64,000 nt of DNA, from assembly GCF_029057325.1 (NCBI RefSeq), contig NZ_JAICZW010000162.1:1-64000 (forward strand), given 5' to 3'. Position 1 is the first letter of the stretch; the number at the start of each line of letters is the position of its first letter. The translations under genes were made by a program, and so were the position numbers. Below, one piece after another: positions 17,318 to 26,455 of this stretch. The notes under the pieces are model-generated. The model was not told the DNA's origin. It worked only from the letters and a program-made list of their open reading frames with translations, and searched no databases. This DNA comes from Bacteroides sp. (GTDB taxonomy: Bacteria > Bacteroidota > Bacteroidia > Bacteroidales > Bacteroidaceae).

Positions 17318-19405
17318 TTATAACAGAATGCGGACAGAACCTTTTTGAGAAAGAGAAAGATAAGGAATGCCCATACGAATGCAATCATCCACTATCCGAT
17401 GCCGGCAATAATCGGAAAGGGAGGCATCAAGCACCACCGTACCAATAGAAAACAGGGAAACCAGTTCCGCCATTCCGCCCCGATAGCCATGGGAAACATA
17501 CAGATAATCAATTGAAGCGGGAGAAACGGACTCCTTGCCCTGCCATCGCCCGTCGCAAAGAAGGCAGATACGCTTGCCCGCATAACAGACAATTCCATCC
17601 TGCATCGACAGACCGGGAACAGCATACCCATCCGCCACCCATTGCGGAACTTCCAACTGCAAACGATTCCAATAAGGAGAAAGAGTGCGGGTCAAGCGGG
17701 TTCGATCGGGCAGACTATCCGCACAAGCCAACCACGACTTGCCGCTTTCCGACAGGCAGTGGACCACCGGACAACCACGTACATTATAAAAGACAATGCT
17801 TCTTTGGGGCGCATGGAGCATCGCTGAAACCGAATGATAAGAGACCAGCAGTAACAAAGCAAACAGAGCCAGGAACACATTCCGATAGATACGCCGGATC
17901 ACGGCACGGCAAAGCAACCCTAAAAACAGAAAGTACAACAACACCTCCCATCCGTCTATCCAAATGCCATCCATCGATGAAAGCGGAAGGTGCTCTATCC
18001 ACCGGAGCATTGCATTCTGTGCAGACACCAAGGCCTTCACAACTGCAGCAAAAGTGCCTTGTAAAAACGAGAAAGGAGTCAGCAGCAACAGCAACACAGC
18101 CGCATAGAGAATGAGCGACACCATAGGAATAGCCACTAAGTTAGTCAGCAGGAAGTGGGTGGAAAAGCGTGAAAAATAAAACAACACCAACGGAGCCGTG
18201 CCCACCTGCGCCGCAACAGATACCGTAACAAGTCCCCATCCGTAACGCAAGAAACGGTTCTTCACTTTCCAAAGAGCATATAGCCGTGGCTGAATGACCA
18301 ATATCGCCGCTACCGCCACAAAAGAGAGTTGGAAACCTACATCATACAACCAAACCGGATTGTACAACAACATCAGGAACGCCGCTGACAGCAGTGTGTT
18401 CATCGACCAGACCTTCTCCGACTGCAGACCGGCAAACGCACACAACGAAAACATGATAACAGATCTCACCACGGAAGCGGACAATCCCGTGAAGAAAGCA
18501 AAACCCCACAAGAACAATACTATCAGTAACAGCAGCATAGGTTTCAACACCCTCCACCGCCTCCACAAGGGAGTAAACAAAAAGAAAAGCAAAGCATATA
18601 TGAATCCGATATGCAGCCCCGAAAGCGCCAATACATGGCTGGCACCGGCAACTGAATAAGTCTCCCTGATGTCATCGCCAAGTGCTGCTTTATCGCCCAC
18701 AGTCAAGGCAGAAAGAACCGCCAGTTCGTCACCCTTGAAACCCAAATCACGATAAAGTGAAAGCACCTTCTCCCTATATTCCAATGCCTCCTGCCTGAAA
18801 GTGCGAGCGACATCATGTCCCGTCACCCGCCAATGACCAGCGGCCACGTATGCCGTTCCAGCAACACCCTGATGCCGCAGATAGCGGACATAGTCAAATT
18901 CATACGGATTACCATTGTTGACGGGAGGAGCAAGACGAGTATGTATCAGCAATTCATCTCCCTGCTTCAAACAAGTCGCCATGGAATCTTTCGGAAAGTA
19001 AAACAGAAATAACGGTGGCCGGGAGAAGGCAAGAACCGTATCTTGACGAACTTCTTCCAGCAAGCCGCTTTGGCAAAGCACGGAACGCCCCTTCATTTCC
19101 GGCTTCCCCCGAACAACTATTCTATAAGTAGAAGAAAGATTGGAAAAGGGAAAATCAGAACGTCCCATCTGCCTGTCCATTCCCATATACCCCACAACCG
19201 ACAGAAGGAGGAACAACAACACTCCATACAGCCGTCTGAAACACAGGCAATGACAAGCCGACAAACCAGCAAACAGCAAGAGGCACGCCAACCCCAATCC
19301 CCACACCGGAACAACCTGAGGAAACGCATCTCCACACAAAATGCCCGCTACCAACGGTATCAACAACCGAAAGAACGGATACCATTGATAGTATTCCGCA
19401 ATCAA
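17318..19405 (-). CDS. comEC: ComEC/Rec2-family membrane protein
   Basis: 695 residues. There is an N-terminal membrane and DUF4131-like part, the central Competence domain with many helices (signature HVLALSGLHIGFIYALLFF, about 253-271), and a C-terminal extension. ComEC forms the inner-membrane channel for single-stranded DNA uptake in competent bacteria. The C-terminal part (about 540-695) corresponds to the metallo-beta-lactamase-like domain. The metal-binding HxHxDH is not present (it reads VSHGYRGG), so nuclease activity of this domain is unlikely. It lies 11 bp downstream of rpe on the same strand and is probably co-transcribed. Confidence 0.9.
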   Translation of the reverse strand: MIAEYYQWYPFFRLLIPLVAGILCGDAFPQVVPVWGLGLACLLLFAGLSACHCLCFRRLYGVLLFLLLSVVGYMGMDRQMGRSDFPFSNLSSTYRIVVRGKPEMKGRSVLCQSGLLEEVRQDTVLAFSRPPLFLFYFPKDSMATCLKQGDELLIHTRLAPPVNNGNPYEFDYVRYLRHQGVAGTAYVAAGHWRVTGHDVARTFRQEALEYREKVLSLYRDLGFKGDELAVLSALTVGDKAALGDDIRETYSVAGASHVLALSGLHIGFIYALLFFLFTPLWRRWRVLKPMLLLLIVLFLWGFAFFTGLSASVVRSVIMFSLCAFAGLQSEKVWSMNTLLSAAFLMLLYNPVWLYDVGFQLSFVAVAAILVIQPRLYALWKVKNRFLRYGWGLVTVSVAAQVGTAPLVLFYFSRFSTHFLLTNLVAIPMVSLILYAAVLLLLLTPFSFLQGTFAAVVKALVSAQNAMLRWIEHLPLSSMDGIWIDGWEVLLYFLFLGLLCRAVIRRIYRNVFLALFALLLLVSYHSVSAMLHAPQRSIVFYNVRGCPVVHCLSESGKSWLACADSLPDRTRLTRTLSPYWNRLQLEVPQWVADGYAVPGLSMQDGIVCYAGKRICLLCDGRWQGKESVSPASIDYLYVSHGYRGGMAELVSLFSIGTVVLDASLSDYCRHRIVDDCIRMGIPYLSLSQKGSVRILL

Positions 19406-19416
19406 CGAAAACCTAT

Positions 19417-20067
19417 TTAAAGATTCTTCAAGGAACGGATAGTCTCTTCCGGATTGGGAGAAGAAAAGACCGAATTGCCGGCTACCAACGCATCGGCACC
19501 GGCTTCTATCAATCGGGCACCGGTAGCCAAATTCACCCCTCCATCCACTTCAATCAGGGCCTTTGAACCGGAAAGCGTAATCAGTTCGCGCAACTCGCGC
19601 ACCTTTTCCGTAGAATGTTCGATAAACTTCTGACCACCAAAACCCGGGTTCACACTCATGATGAGCACCATATATACCTCGTTGATAATGTCCTTCAACA
19701 AAGAGACGGGAGTTGCCGGATTAATCGTCACAGCCGGTTGCATCCCCGCTTCACGAATCTGCTGTACCACACGATGCAGATGCGGGCATGCCTCATAATG
19801 CACATTCATGATATGCGCCCCCAAAGCTTTTACCTCCGGTATAAACTTCTCCGGCTGTACAATCATCAGATGCACATCCAACGGCTTTTGCGTAAGTTCC
19901 GCCACATATTTAAGCACAGGAAATCCAAAAGAGATGTTGGGCACAAACACACCATCCATGATGTCAATGTGCAACCAATCCGCATCACTCTGGTTAATCA
20001 TTTCAATGTCTTGCGCCAAATGGCCAAAATCAGCAGACAAGAGAGAAGGAGATATAATCGGTTTCAT
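19417..20067 (-). CDS. rpe: Ribulose-phosphate 3-epimerase
   Basis: 216-residue TIM-barrel enzyme of the pentose phosphate pathway that interconverts ribulose-5-phosphate and xylulose-5-phosphate. Start chosen at MKPIISPSLLSADF; a 37-residue in-frame extension from TTG has no family match. Signatures: SADFGHLAQDIEMI, LHIDIMDGVFVPNISFG (metal-binding His and Asp), HYEACPH, VLIMSVNPGFGGQKF and the catalytic IEVDGGVN. Its -7 promoter element is at 20110-20117. comEC follows by 11 bp. Confidence 0.96.
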   Translation of the reverse strand: MKPIISPSLLSADFGHLAQDIEMINQSDADWLHIDIMDGVFVPNISFGFPVLKYVAELTQKPLDVHLMIVQPEKFIPEVKALGAHIMNVHYEACPHLHRVVQQIREAGMQPAVTINPATPVSLLKDIINEVYMVLIMSVNPGFGGQKFIEHSTEKVRELRELITLSGSKALIEVDGGVNLATGARLIEAGADALVAGNSVFSSPNPEETIRSLKNL

Positions 20068-20109
20068 ATTTAATGTTACAGTATTAAAGTTTTGTGACCT
20101 TACAGCAGA

Positions 20110-20117
20110 CAAAAGTA
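20110..20117 (-). promoter_or_regulatory. rpe promoter -7 element
   Basis: TACTTTTG on the minus strand, 42 bp before the chosen rpe start. Its position downstream of the terminator at 20222-20247 shows that rpe need not depend on read-through from the short transcript upstream. Confidence 0.55.
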
Positions 20118-20221
20118 AGTAAAAGATTTCATCCAGCCTAATTACAAATGAATCAAGTTTCAAATTATTGATTATCAAAACTGAATATGAGTATTATTTG
20201 TTCCGTCCTCAGATATAGACA

Positions 20222-20285
20222 TAAAAAAAGGAGTACCGCTGTACTCCAACCTTTGTTAACCTTAAATCTAATACTATGAAAAACA
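20222..20285 (-). ncRNA. Short promoter-to-terminator transcript (about 64 nt)
   Basis: On the minus strand a very good promoter (20291-20321) is followed within about 65 nt by a perfect intrinsic terminator: GGAGTAC-AGCG-GTACTCC (20230-20247) and then a run of seven T. Between them lies an AT-rich leader with no useful ORF (only a 4-codon one). This would make an RNA of about 60-70 nt. It could be a small RNA or the terminated product of an attenuator. It is about 155 nt upstream of rpe and also sits after the end of fmt, for which it could provide termination. Confidence 0.6.
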
Positions 20286-20290
20286 CATTG

Positions 20291-20321
20291 CAAAGGTACG
20301 GACTTTCGGGGAACTTCCAAA
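20291..20321 (-). promoter_or_regulatory. Promoter of the short transcript
   Basis: On the minus strand TTTG (20318-20321), then exactly 19 bp, then TACCTTTG (20291-20298). This is one of the best matches to the Bacteroides -33/-7 promoter in the window. Confidence 0.75.
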
Positions 20322-20443
20322 TAAAACAAATAAAAAAGCGTGTTTCATAACATGCTTTTGCAAATACCTGTTCCATTTTAAGGTTTGCTAAGCCTTTTCC
20401 TTTGCAACGAACGACATTAGACGGAGAAAAGAGGGCTACCCGA

Positions 20444-21412
20444 CTATTTCATTTCAAACTCCTCTGTCAACCGGAAGCCGCGTAGCAGTTCGTCCGTCTT
20501 CAAGCGTTTCTTGCCGGGAAGCTGAAGGGCACGGATATTGATAAAACCATCCGCAGCCGCCACACGGATATACATCTTTCCATCAGTCTGCAAAGTACCG
20601 GGAACAAGCCGATGTGCCTCTTCCTGCTTTTCGGTCTCGAATATCTTTACGACTACCGCTTCACCGTCAGGCTGCACCAGTTCCGTCCAAGCAGCAGGAT
20701 AAGGAGAAAGCCCGCGGACAAAGTCATAAATATGTTTCACGGGGTGGTTCCAATTGATGCGGCAAGTCTCTTTGAAAATTTTAGGTGCCGGACGCAGTTC
20801 GCCGACCACCGCCATCTCCTCTTGCGGAATGCGCTTCACTGTATCGTTCAGAATGGCATCCACCGTCTCTACAACCAGACGGCCTCCCAACGTCATCAGT
20901 TTGTCATGTACCATGCCCACATTATCTGTATCGGCAATGGGCACACGAACTTGCTGTATCACCTCCCCGGTATCAATCTCATGCTTCAGGAAGAAAGTAG
21001 TGATTCCTGTTTCCGTATCACCGTTGATAACCGCCCAATTGATAGGCGCAGCACCACGATACTGCGGCAACAAGGAAGCGTGCAGATTGAACGTGCCCAG
21101 CCGTGGCATATTCCACACCACCTCCGGTAGCATACGAAACGCTACCACAATCTGCAAATCGGCCTTCCAGGCACGCAACTCATCCAAAAACTCTTCATTC
21201 TTCAGCTTCTCCGGCTGCAACAACGGCAAGTTGTGTTCCAGCGCATATTGCTTCACCGGCGAGAACTGAATCTTATGCCCCCGTCCGGCAGGCTTGTCTG
21301 GCATTGTGACAACACCCACCACATGGTAACCGCCTTCGACCAGGCAACGCAGGGCCTCCACCGCAAAATCGGGAGTGCCCATATAGACTATTCGTAAATC
21401 TTCTTTCTTCAT
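20444..21412 (-). CDS. fmt: Methionyl-tRNA formyltransferase
   Basis: 322 residues from MKKEDLRIVYMGTPDFAVEA; a second ATG 6 bp upstream is possible. Fmt transfers a formyl group from 10-formyl-tetrahydrofolate to initiator Met-tRNA. Signatures: VYMGTPDFAV, the catalytic stretch NLHASLLPQYRGAAPINWAV (Asn and His) and GDTETGIT (Asp). The C-terminal OB-like domain (about 210-315) binds tRNA. The ClC channel gene lies upstream on the same strand; the gap of 32 bp contains a 7-bp word repeat (21421-21441). Confidence 0.96.
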   Translation of the reverse strand: MKKEDLRIVYMGTPDFAVEALRCLVEGGYHVVGVVTMPDKPAGRGHKIQFSPVKQYALEHNLPLLQPEKLKNEEFLDELRAWKADLQIVVAFRMLPEVVWNMPRLGTFNLHASLLPQYRGAAPINWAVINGDTETGITTFFLKHEIDTGEVIQQVRVPIADTDNVGMVHDKLMTLGGRLVVETVDAILNDTVKRIPQEEMAVVGELRPAPKIFKETCRINWNHPVKHIYDFVRGLSPYPAAWTELVQPDGEAVVVKIFETEKQEEAHRLVPGTLQTDGKMYIRVAAADGFINIRALQLPGKKRLKTDELLRGFRLTEEFEMK

Positions 21413-21420
21413 CGTCATTT

Positions 21421-21441
21421 ATCAATTATCAATTGTCCATT
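21421..21441. repeat. 7-bp word repeat
   Basis: ATCAATT, ATCAATT and GTCCATT in exact 7-bp phase fill the short gap between the ClC and fmt genes. It is one of several spacers in this window built from locus-specific 7- or 8-bp words. Confidence 0.6.
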
Positions 21442-21444
21442 ATT

Positions 21445-23238
21445 TCAGTCTTCCGAGAAGTGTACTAGCACCTCCCGATAGGAATTGAATATTTTCGACT
21501 TCGATACAAATCCCAGATACTTGCCTTCCGCATCCACCACCGGCAGATTCCATGCCTTCGTGTCATCAAAGATCTGCATCACCTGCTCCATACTGTCCGT
21601 ATCGTGCAGACGGGCCGGAGCAGAAATCATAAACTTGCTCACCTTGAAGCGATGGTACAACTCCTGGCGGAACATAATGTTGCGGATATCATCCAGCAAG
21701 ACAATGCCAATCAGTACCCCCGACTCATCCGTCACGGGGAAAACATTCCGACGGGAGTTTGAAATCGCCTTATTGACGAGCTCTCCCAAATCCATCTCCG
21801 GATGCACCACCACGAAATCTTTCTCCACCACGTTTTCCACCTTCATCAGCGTAAGCACCGCCTTATCCTTGTGGTGAGTCAGCAGTTCGCCCTTCTTCGC
21901 CAAACGCATGGAATAGATGCTATGGGGCTCAAACATAATAATAGTCAGATAGGAACTGACTGAAACAATCATCAGAGGCAGGAAGAGGTCATACCCTCCG
22001 GTCAGTTCGGCTATCAGAAACACACCCGTCAACGGGGCATGCATCACGCCGCTCATCACGCCTGCCATACCCAATAAGGCAAAGTTCTTCTCAGGCAGAA
22101 AAGTGGTCGCCTCAAACTCATTGCTGAAATGCGCAAAGATAAAGCCCGCGATACATCCCAAGTACAAAGAGGGCGCAAAGATACCGCCACACCCTCCGCC
22201 ACCGTTTGTGGCACTCGAAGCGAACACCTTGAACAGGATTATCAGCATTAAGTAGAGCAACAACAGGTTGCCGTGCCCATAGAAGAAAGAGTTGTTCATC
22301 ACCGTGTCCCACTGTTCATTGCTCACGCCGTTCAGCAGCAACTCTATCGTATCATAGCCTTCACCATACAGGGGTGGAAACAAGAAAATCAGAATACTCA
22401 GCATGACACCGCCCAGCACCAACTTCTTGCCCGGTGTCTTCAACTTTCCGAATACCCCCTCCACCATACTCATAGCACGGGTAAAGTAGAGCGAAACCAA
22501 TCCGCAAAAGCCCCCCAATAGGATAACGTACGGAATGCGCTCCAGCTCAAAAGCCTGATCCAGATGGAATTTAAACATAGCGTCCGTACCCGACACGATG
22601 TAGGAGACGGTCGCCGCCGTCACCGCCGATATCAATAAAGGCAACAACGAAGACATCGTCAGGTCTATCATCAACACCTCCAGCGTAAACACAAGTCCGG
22701 CTATCGGTGCCTTGAAGATGCCTGCCACCGCACCCGCCGCACCGCATCCCACCAGCAACATCAGCGTGCGGTGCTCCATCTTGAAGATACTTCCCAGATT
22801 AGAGCCTATCGCCGACCCTGTCAGTACAATCGGCGCCTCCGCTCCAACCGATCCGCCGAAACCGATGGTGATGGAACTGGCGATGATAGACGACCACGCG
22901 TTATGCCGCTTAATGCGCCCCTGCCTCCTCGAAATGGCATACAGAATCTTGGTGACTCCATGACTGATGTCATCCTTCACCACATAGCGCACAAACATTC
23001 CGGCCAGAAAGATACCTACCACCGGATAGACCAAATAGAGATAGTTGGCCTCCGTTGTATCGAAGTTCTCCGTCAGAAAGTTCTGTATCCAGTGTATAAT
23101 AAGTTTCAGTATCAATGCGGCAAGCGCCGTAAAGATACCGACCAGAAAACTGAGAATCAGAATAAACTGTTTCTCTTTAATCTTCTTCTCACGCCACAAT
23201 ATAAAACGATGCAACAAACTTTTCTTCTCTCCCGTCAT
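21445..23238 (-). CDS. ClC-family chloride channel/transporter with CBS pair
   Basis: 597 residues with about 10-12 membrane helices in the first 430 residues and two CBS domains at the C-terminus (about 455-590). The ion-pathway motifs are GGSVGAEAPIVL (the GxxGxEGP region, here GSVGAEAP) and GGGCGGIFAPSLYLG (the GGxFxPxLxxG region). The family moves chloride or other anions across the inner membrane, as channel or proton antiporter; the CBS pair often binds adenine nucleotides. The tsaC-like gene starts 12 bp upstream, so the two form an operon with the promoter at 23846-23853. Confidence 0.94.
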   Translation of the reverse strand: MTGEKKSLLHRFILWREKKIKEKQFILILSFLVGIFTALAALILKLIIHWIQNFLTENFDTTEANYLYLVYPVVGIFLAGMFVRYVVKDDISHGVTKILYAISRRQGRIKRHNAWSSIIASSITIGFGGSVGAEAPIVLTGSAIGSNLGSIFKMEHRTLMLLVGCGAAGAVAGIFKAPIAGLVFTLEVLMIDLTMSSLLPLLISAVTAATVSYIVSGTDAMFKFHLDQAFELERIPYVILLGGFCGLVSLYFTRAMSMVEGVFGKLKTPGKKLVLGGVMLSILIFLFPPLYGEGYDTIELLLNGVSNEQWDTVMNNSFFYGHGNLLLLYLMLIILFKVFASSATNGGGGCGGIFAPSLYLGCIAGFIFAHFSNEFEATTFLPEKNFALLGMAGVMSGVMHAPLTGVFLIAELTGGYDLFLPLMIVSVSSYLTIIMFEPHSIYSMRLAKKGELLTHHKDKAVLTLMKVENVVEKDFVVVHPEMDLGELVNKAISNSRRNVFPVTDESGVLIGIVLLDDIRNIMFRQELYHRFKVSKFMISAPARLHDTDSMEQVMQIFDDTKAWNLPVVDAEGKYLGFVSKSKIFNSYREVLVHFSED

Positions 23239-23250
23239 AGTCCCCTTCCT

Positions 23251-23814
23251 TTATTCACGAATGATTTTAATGACTCCCCCCTTCTCCAACTTGATGACGC
23301 TCGAAGGCTTCGGGCTTCCCACTTCCTCCCGGCGGTAGCTTACGATGTAATCCACCGCCGACTTGACCTCTTCGCTTATCTCACTGAAATTGCCCGGTGA
23401 GGGCTGTCCGCTGATGTTGGCCGAAGTAGATACAACCGCCTTGCGGAACCGCCGGCAAAGTTGTTGCGAAAACGCCTCGTCTGTCACTCGGATGCCCACA
23501 CTGCCATCTTCGGCCAGCAGATTGGGTGCCAAATTGCGCGCTCCGGAATAGATGATGGTCAACGGCTTGTCCGCCAACTCTATCAGGTCCCAAGCTATGT
23601 CCGGCACGTCCTGCACATAAAAGTCCACCTTTACCGGCGAGTCCACCAGCACCAGCATCGCCCTGCTGTTGACACGCTGTTTTATCTCATACACACGGCG
23701 TACCGCCTCTTCGTTGGTCGCATCACATCCGATGCCCCAAATGGTATCGGTAGGATATAGAATCACGCCGCCTTCACTCATCACCTGGCAGGCTTTTTTG
23801 ATGTCTTCTGTCAT
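23251..23814 (-). CDS. tsaC: YrdC/Sua5-type threonylcarbamoyl-AMP synthase
   Basis: 187 residues, a single YrdC domain. It makes threonylcarbamoyl-AMP from threonine, bicarbonate and ATP for the universal t6A37 tRNA modification. Signatures: GGVILYPTDTIWGIGCDA (about 14-31), KQRVNSRAMLVLV, KPLTIIYSGARNLAPNL and STSANISGQPSP (about 131-142). The C-terminal Sua5 domain is absent, so TsaC rather than TsaC2 is the better label. It starts the tsaC-clc operon. Confidence 0.92.
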   Translation of the reverse strand: MTEDIKKACQVMSEGGVILYPTDTIWGIGCDATNEEAVRRVYEIKQRVNSRAMLVLVDSPVKVDFYVQDVPDIAWDLIELADKPLTIIYSGARNLAPNLLAEDGSVGIRVTDEAFSQQLCRRFRKAVVSTSANISGQPSPGNFSEISEEVKSAVDYIVSYRREEVGSPKPSSVIKLEKGGVIKIIRE

Positions 23815-23845
23815 TTCTTACACTATAAATTCACGGATTAATACG

Positions 23846-23862
23846 CAAAAGTAGTACTTTTG
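23846..23862. promoter_or_regulatory. Symmetrical divergent promoter pair
   Basis: CAAAAGTA-G-TACTTTTG is an inverted repeat with a one-base centre. Read to the right it gives the -7 element TACTTTTG (23855-23862) for the thioesterase gene; read to the left the same element (23846-23853) serves tsaC. Two polymerases could not occupy both at once. Confidence 0.65.
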
Positions 23863-23883
23863 CTGCGAAATAAACAAAAACAA

Positions 23884-24324
23884 ATGGAAGAAATCCAATT
23901 TAACCACATCCTGCCCATACAGCTACGCTTCAACGACATCGATAAATTCGGCCACGTAAACAACACGGTCTATTTCTCTTTTTATGACTTGGGGAAGACG
24001 GAATACTTCGCTTCCGTATGCCCGCACGTCAATTGGGAAAAGGACGGCATCGTGGTTGTCCACATCGAAGCCGAATTCCTTTCACAGATTTACGCCTCTG
24101 ATCATATCGCTGTGCAAACCGCCGTCACAGAGATAGGCACCAAAAGCTTCCACCTCGTCCAACAGGTCATCGACCAAAAGAGCAAAGAGGTGAAATGCGT
24201 CTGTACCTCCATCATGGTAGCCTTCGACCTTACCAAACACGAATCCAAGCCACTGGAAGAAGAGTGGATTGAAGCCATCTGTCGCTACGAAGGAAGGGAC
24301 CTGAGAAAAAAGAAAGGACGATGA
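23884..24324 (+). CDS. Hotdog-fold acyl-CoA thioesterase
   Basis: 146 residues from MEEIQFNHILPIQLRF; the ATG at 23884 fits the promoter spacing better than an upstream in-frame ATG at 23860, which overlaps the -7 box. The 4HBT-type motif is RFNDIDKFGHVNNTVYFSFYD (Asp and His near residues 17-22), typical of YbgC/FadM-like thioesterases that hydrolyse acyl-CoA or acyl-ACP. The substrate is unknown. It is a single gene; the next gene starts 358 bp away. Confidence 0.88.
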   Translation: MEEIQFNHILPIQLRFNDIDKFGHVNNTVYFSFYDLGKTEYFASVCPHVNWEKDGIVVVHIEAEFLSQIYASDHIAVQTAVTEIGTKSFHLVQQVIDQKSKEVKCVCTSIMVAFDLTKHESKPLEEEWIEAICRYEGRDLRKKKGR

Positions 24325-24497
24325 CCGCATCCGGTGTGTAAGAGCCACGATTTCCTTTGACTTGAAAAGCGGCGGCAAGAAAACTATTAGATGTTTCTGA
24401 GCAAAGCGAATGCTGAACAAAATTTAAACAGACTCTTAGAAATCTAAATCTTCTGCAAGCGAGGCCAAAAAAACAATAAGGTTTCAATATAAATACG

Positions 24498-24505
24498 TAT
24501 ATTTG
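24498..24505 (+). promoter_or_regulatory. parA promoter -7 element
   Basis: TATATTTG (TAnnTTTG). The start codon of parA is 177 bp further, so the leader is long. The gap 24325-24682 holds no gene and no clear parS-like palindrome that I can see. Confidence 0.5.
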
Positions 24506-24682
24506 CCTGATAAATAAGAGAAAGAGAGCATCGGTCCGTTTTTTTTGCGGCAATGGAAGCACAACCGCCCGGGAGTTATTAACAAAACGCCCGACTTATC
24601 AACCGTTTTTGCAATCTCTCTTCAAATTCGTAGGCGCTATGCGGAATAATCGCTTATTTCGCTGCCACAAAATATTGAGATT

Positions 24683-25462
24683 ATGGGAAAAATTATTGCT
24701 ATGGCAAATCAAAAGGGTGGTGTAGGAAAGACTACGACAACAATCAACCTCGCAGCCTCACTCGCCACGCTTGAAAAGAAAGTGCTCGTTGTGGATGCCG
24801 ACCCTCAGGCAAACGCCTCCTCCGGTTTGGGCGTGGACATCAAGCAGTCGGAATGCACCATCTACGAGTGCCTCATCAACCGTGCGGACGTACGCGGAGC
24901 CCTTCATGACACGGAGATAGAGACCTTGAAAGTCATCTCCTCCCACATCAATCTGGTAGGTGCCGAAATCGAGATGCTCAATCTCAAAAACCGCGAAAAA
25001 ATCTTAAAGGAGATTCTCGCCCCGCTAAAAGACGAGTTTGACTACATCCTGATTGACTGTTCGCCCTCTCTGGGACTGATTACAGTCAATGCGCTGACCG
25101 CCGCCGACTCTGTAATCATCCCTGTGCAAGCAGAATACTTCGCCTTAGAAGGTATCAGCAAACTGCTGAATACCATTAAAATCATCAAATCCAAACTGAA
25201 TCCCGCTCTCGAAATCGAAGGTTTCCTGCTGACCATGTACGACTCACGCCTGCGCCAGGCCAACCAAATTTATGATGAAGTGAAACGCCACTTCCAAGAG
25301 TTGGTGTTCAAGACAGTCATCCAGCGCAACGTAAAATTAAGCGAAGCGCCCAGCTACGGCCTGCCCACCATCTTATATGACGCAGACTCCACCGGAGCCA
25401 AAAACCATCTGGCACTTGCCAAGGAGGTGATAAGCCGAAACGAGAAAAAAAGTGATGAATGA
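24683..25462 (+). CDS. parA: ParA/Soj chromosome partition ATPase
   Basis: 259-residue ParA-type ATPase. The deviant Walker A motif is KGGVGKTTTTINLAAS (about 10-25), followed by VVDADPQANASSGLG (A') and ILIDCSPSLGLITVNAL (Walker B, about 121-137). Together with ParB it moves replicated origins apart by forming nucleotide-dependent gradients on the nucleoid. parB follows after 105 bp filled with 7-bp words (25485-25560), then a DUF5683 gene and a lytic transglycosylase, a conserved order in this phylum. Confidence 0.96.
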   Translation: MGKIIAMANQKGGVGKTTTTINLAASLATLEKKVLVVDADPQANASSGLGVDIKQSECTIYECLINRADVRGALHDTEIETLKVISSHINLVGAEIEMLNLKNREKILKEILAPLKDEFDYILIDCSPSLGLITVNALTAADSVIIPVQAEYFALEGISKLLNTIKIIKSKLNPALEIEGFLLTMYDSRLRQANQIYDEVKRHFQELVFKTVIQRNVKLSEAPSYGLPTILYDADSTGAKNHLALAKEVISRNEKKSDE

Positions 25463-25484
25463 TTAGTGATTAGTAATAAATCCC

Positions 25485-25560
25485 CTATTTCTATTTACCA
25501 TCCACCAACAAACCGTCCCGCACGGTCAAATAGTAAATAGTAAATAGCAAAAATAGTAAA
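25485..25560. repeat. 7-bp word repeats between parA and parB
   Basis: TAGTAAA, TAGTAAA and TAGCAAA follow each other at 25531-25551, with another TAGTAAA at 25554-25560. Inverted copies CTATTT and CTATTTAC lie at 25485-25498. A loose stem across the parA-parB gap results. Confidence 0.55.
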
Positions 25561-25567
25561 TAAATAG

Positions 25568-26455
25568 ATGGTACAGAAAAGAAATGCATTAGGACGCGGA
25601 TTGGACGCATTGTTATCCTTAGATGAAGTGCAGACCGAAGGTTCCTCTTCCATCAGCGAAATAGAATTGTCCAAAATCTGTGTCAATCCCAACCAGCCCC
25701 GTCGCGATTTTGACGCAATCGCCTTGCAGGAACTTGCCGACTCCATCGCTGAGATAGGCATCATCCAGCCTGTCACGCTACGCCAAATCAGCGATGACGA
25801 ATACCAAATCATCGCCGGCGAACGCCGTTTTCGCGCCTCACAACTTGCCGGATTGGCTACCATCCCCGCCTACATCCGCACCGCCGACGATGAGAACGTA
25901 ATGGAAATGGCACTCATCGAAAACATTCAGCGCGAAGACCTGAACTCCGTGGAGATAGCCCTTGCCTACCAGCACTTGCTGGAGCAATACGGACTGACCC
26001 AAGAGCGTCTCAGCGAACGGGTAGGCAAAAAACGTACCACCATTGCCAACTACCTACGCCTGCTCAAGCTACCGGCCCCCATCCAAATGGGGCTGCAAAA
26101 CAAGCAGATAGACATGGGGCACGCCCGCGCATTGCTTACCTTGGAAGACCCCAAGCTGCAAGTCAGGATATTCGAGGAAATTTTAGAGCACGGCTATTCC
26201 GTACGCAAGGTGGAAGAAATCGTAAAATCGCTAAGCGAAGGGGAAGCCGTGAAAAGCGGCACCCGCAAAATTACCCCCAAACGCGCCAAGCTCCCCGAAG
26301 AGTTCAATATGCTGAGACAGCAGCTCTCCGGATTCTTCCATACCAAAGTACAACTGACCTGTTCGGAAAAAGGAAAAGGAAAAATCAGTATTCCATTTAA
26401 TAATGAAGAAGAATTAGAACATATCATCGGAATACTCGATACACTAAAATCATAA
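25568..26455 (+). CDS. parB: ParB/Spo0J partition protein
   Basis: 295 residues. The ParB N-terminal CTPase domain is marked by ICVNPNQPRRDFD (about 36-48) and IIAGERRFRASQLAG (about 81-95). The helix-turn-helix region (about 130-200, LSERVGKKRTTIANYLRLL) binds parS, and the C-terminal dimerisation part ends at LDTLKS. It works with the ParA encoded upstream. The stop codon is directly followed by the start of the DUF5683 gene (no gap), indicating one transcript. Confidence 0.96.
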   Translation: MVQKRNALGRGLDALLSLDEVQTEGSSSISEIELSKICVNPNQPRRDFDAIALQELADSIAEIGIIQPVTLRQISDDEYQIIAGERRFRASQLAGLATIPAYIRTADDENVMEMALIENIQREDLNSVEIALAYQHLLEQYGLTQERLSERVGKKRTTIANYLRLLKLPAPIQMGLQNKQIDMGHARALLTLEDPKLQVRIFEEILEHGYSVRKVEEIVKSLSEGEAVKSGTRKITPKRAKLPEEFNMLRQQLSGFFHTKVQLTCSEKGKGKISIPFNNEEELEHIIGILDTLKS

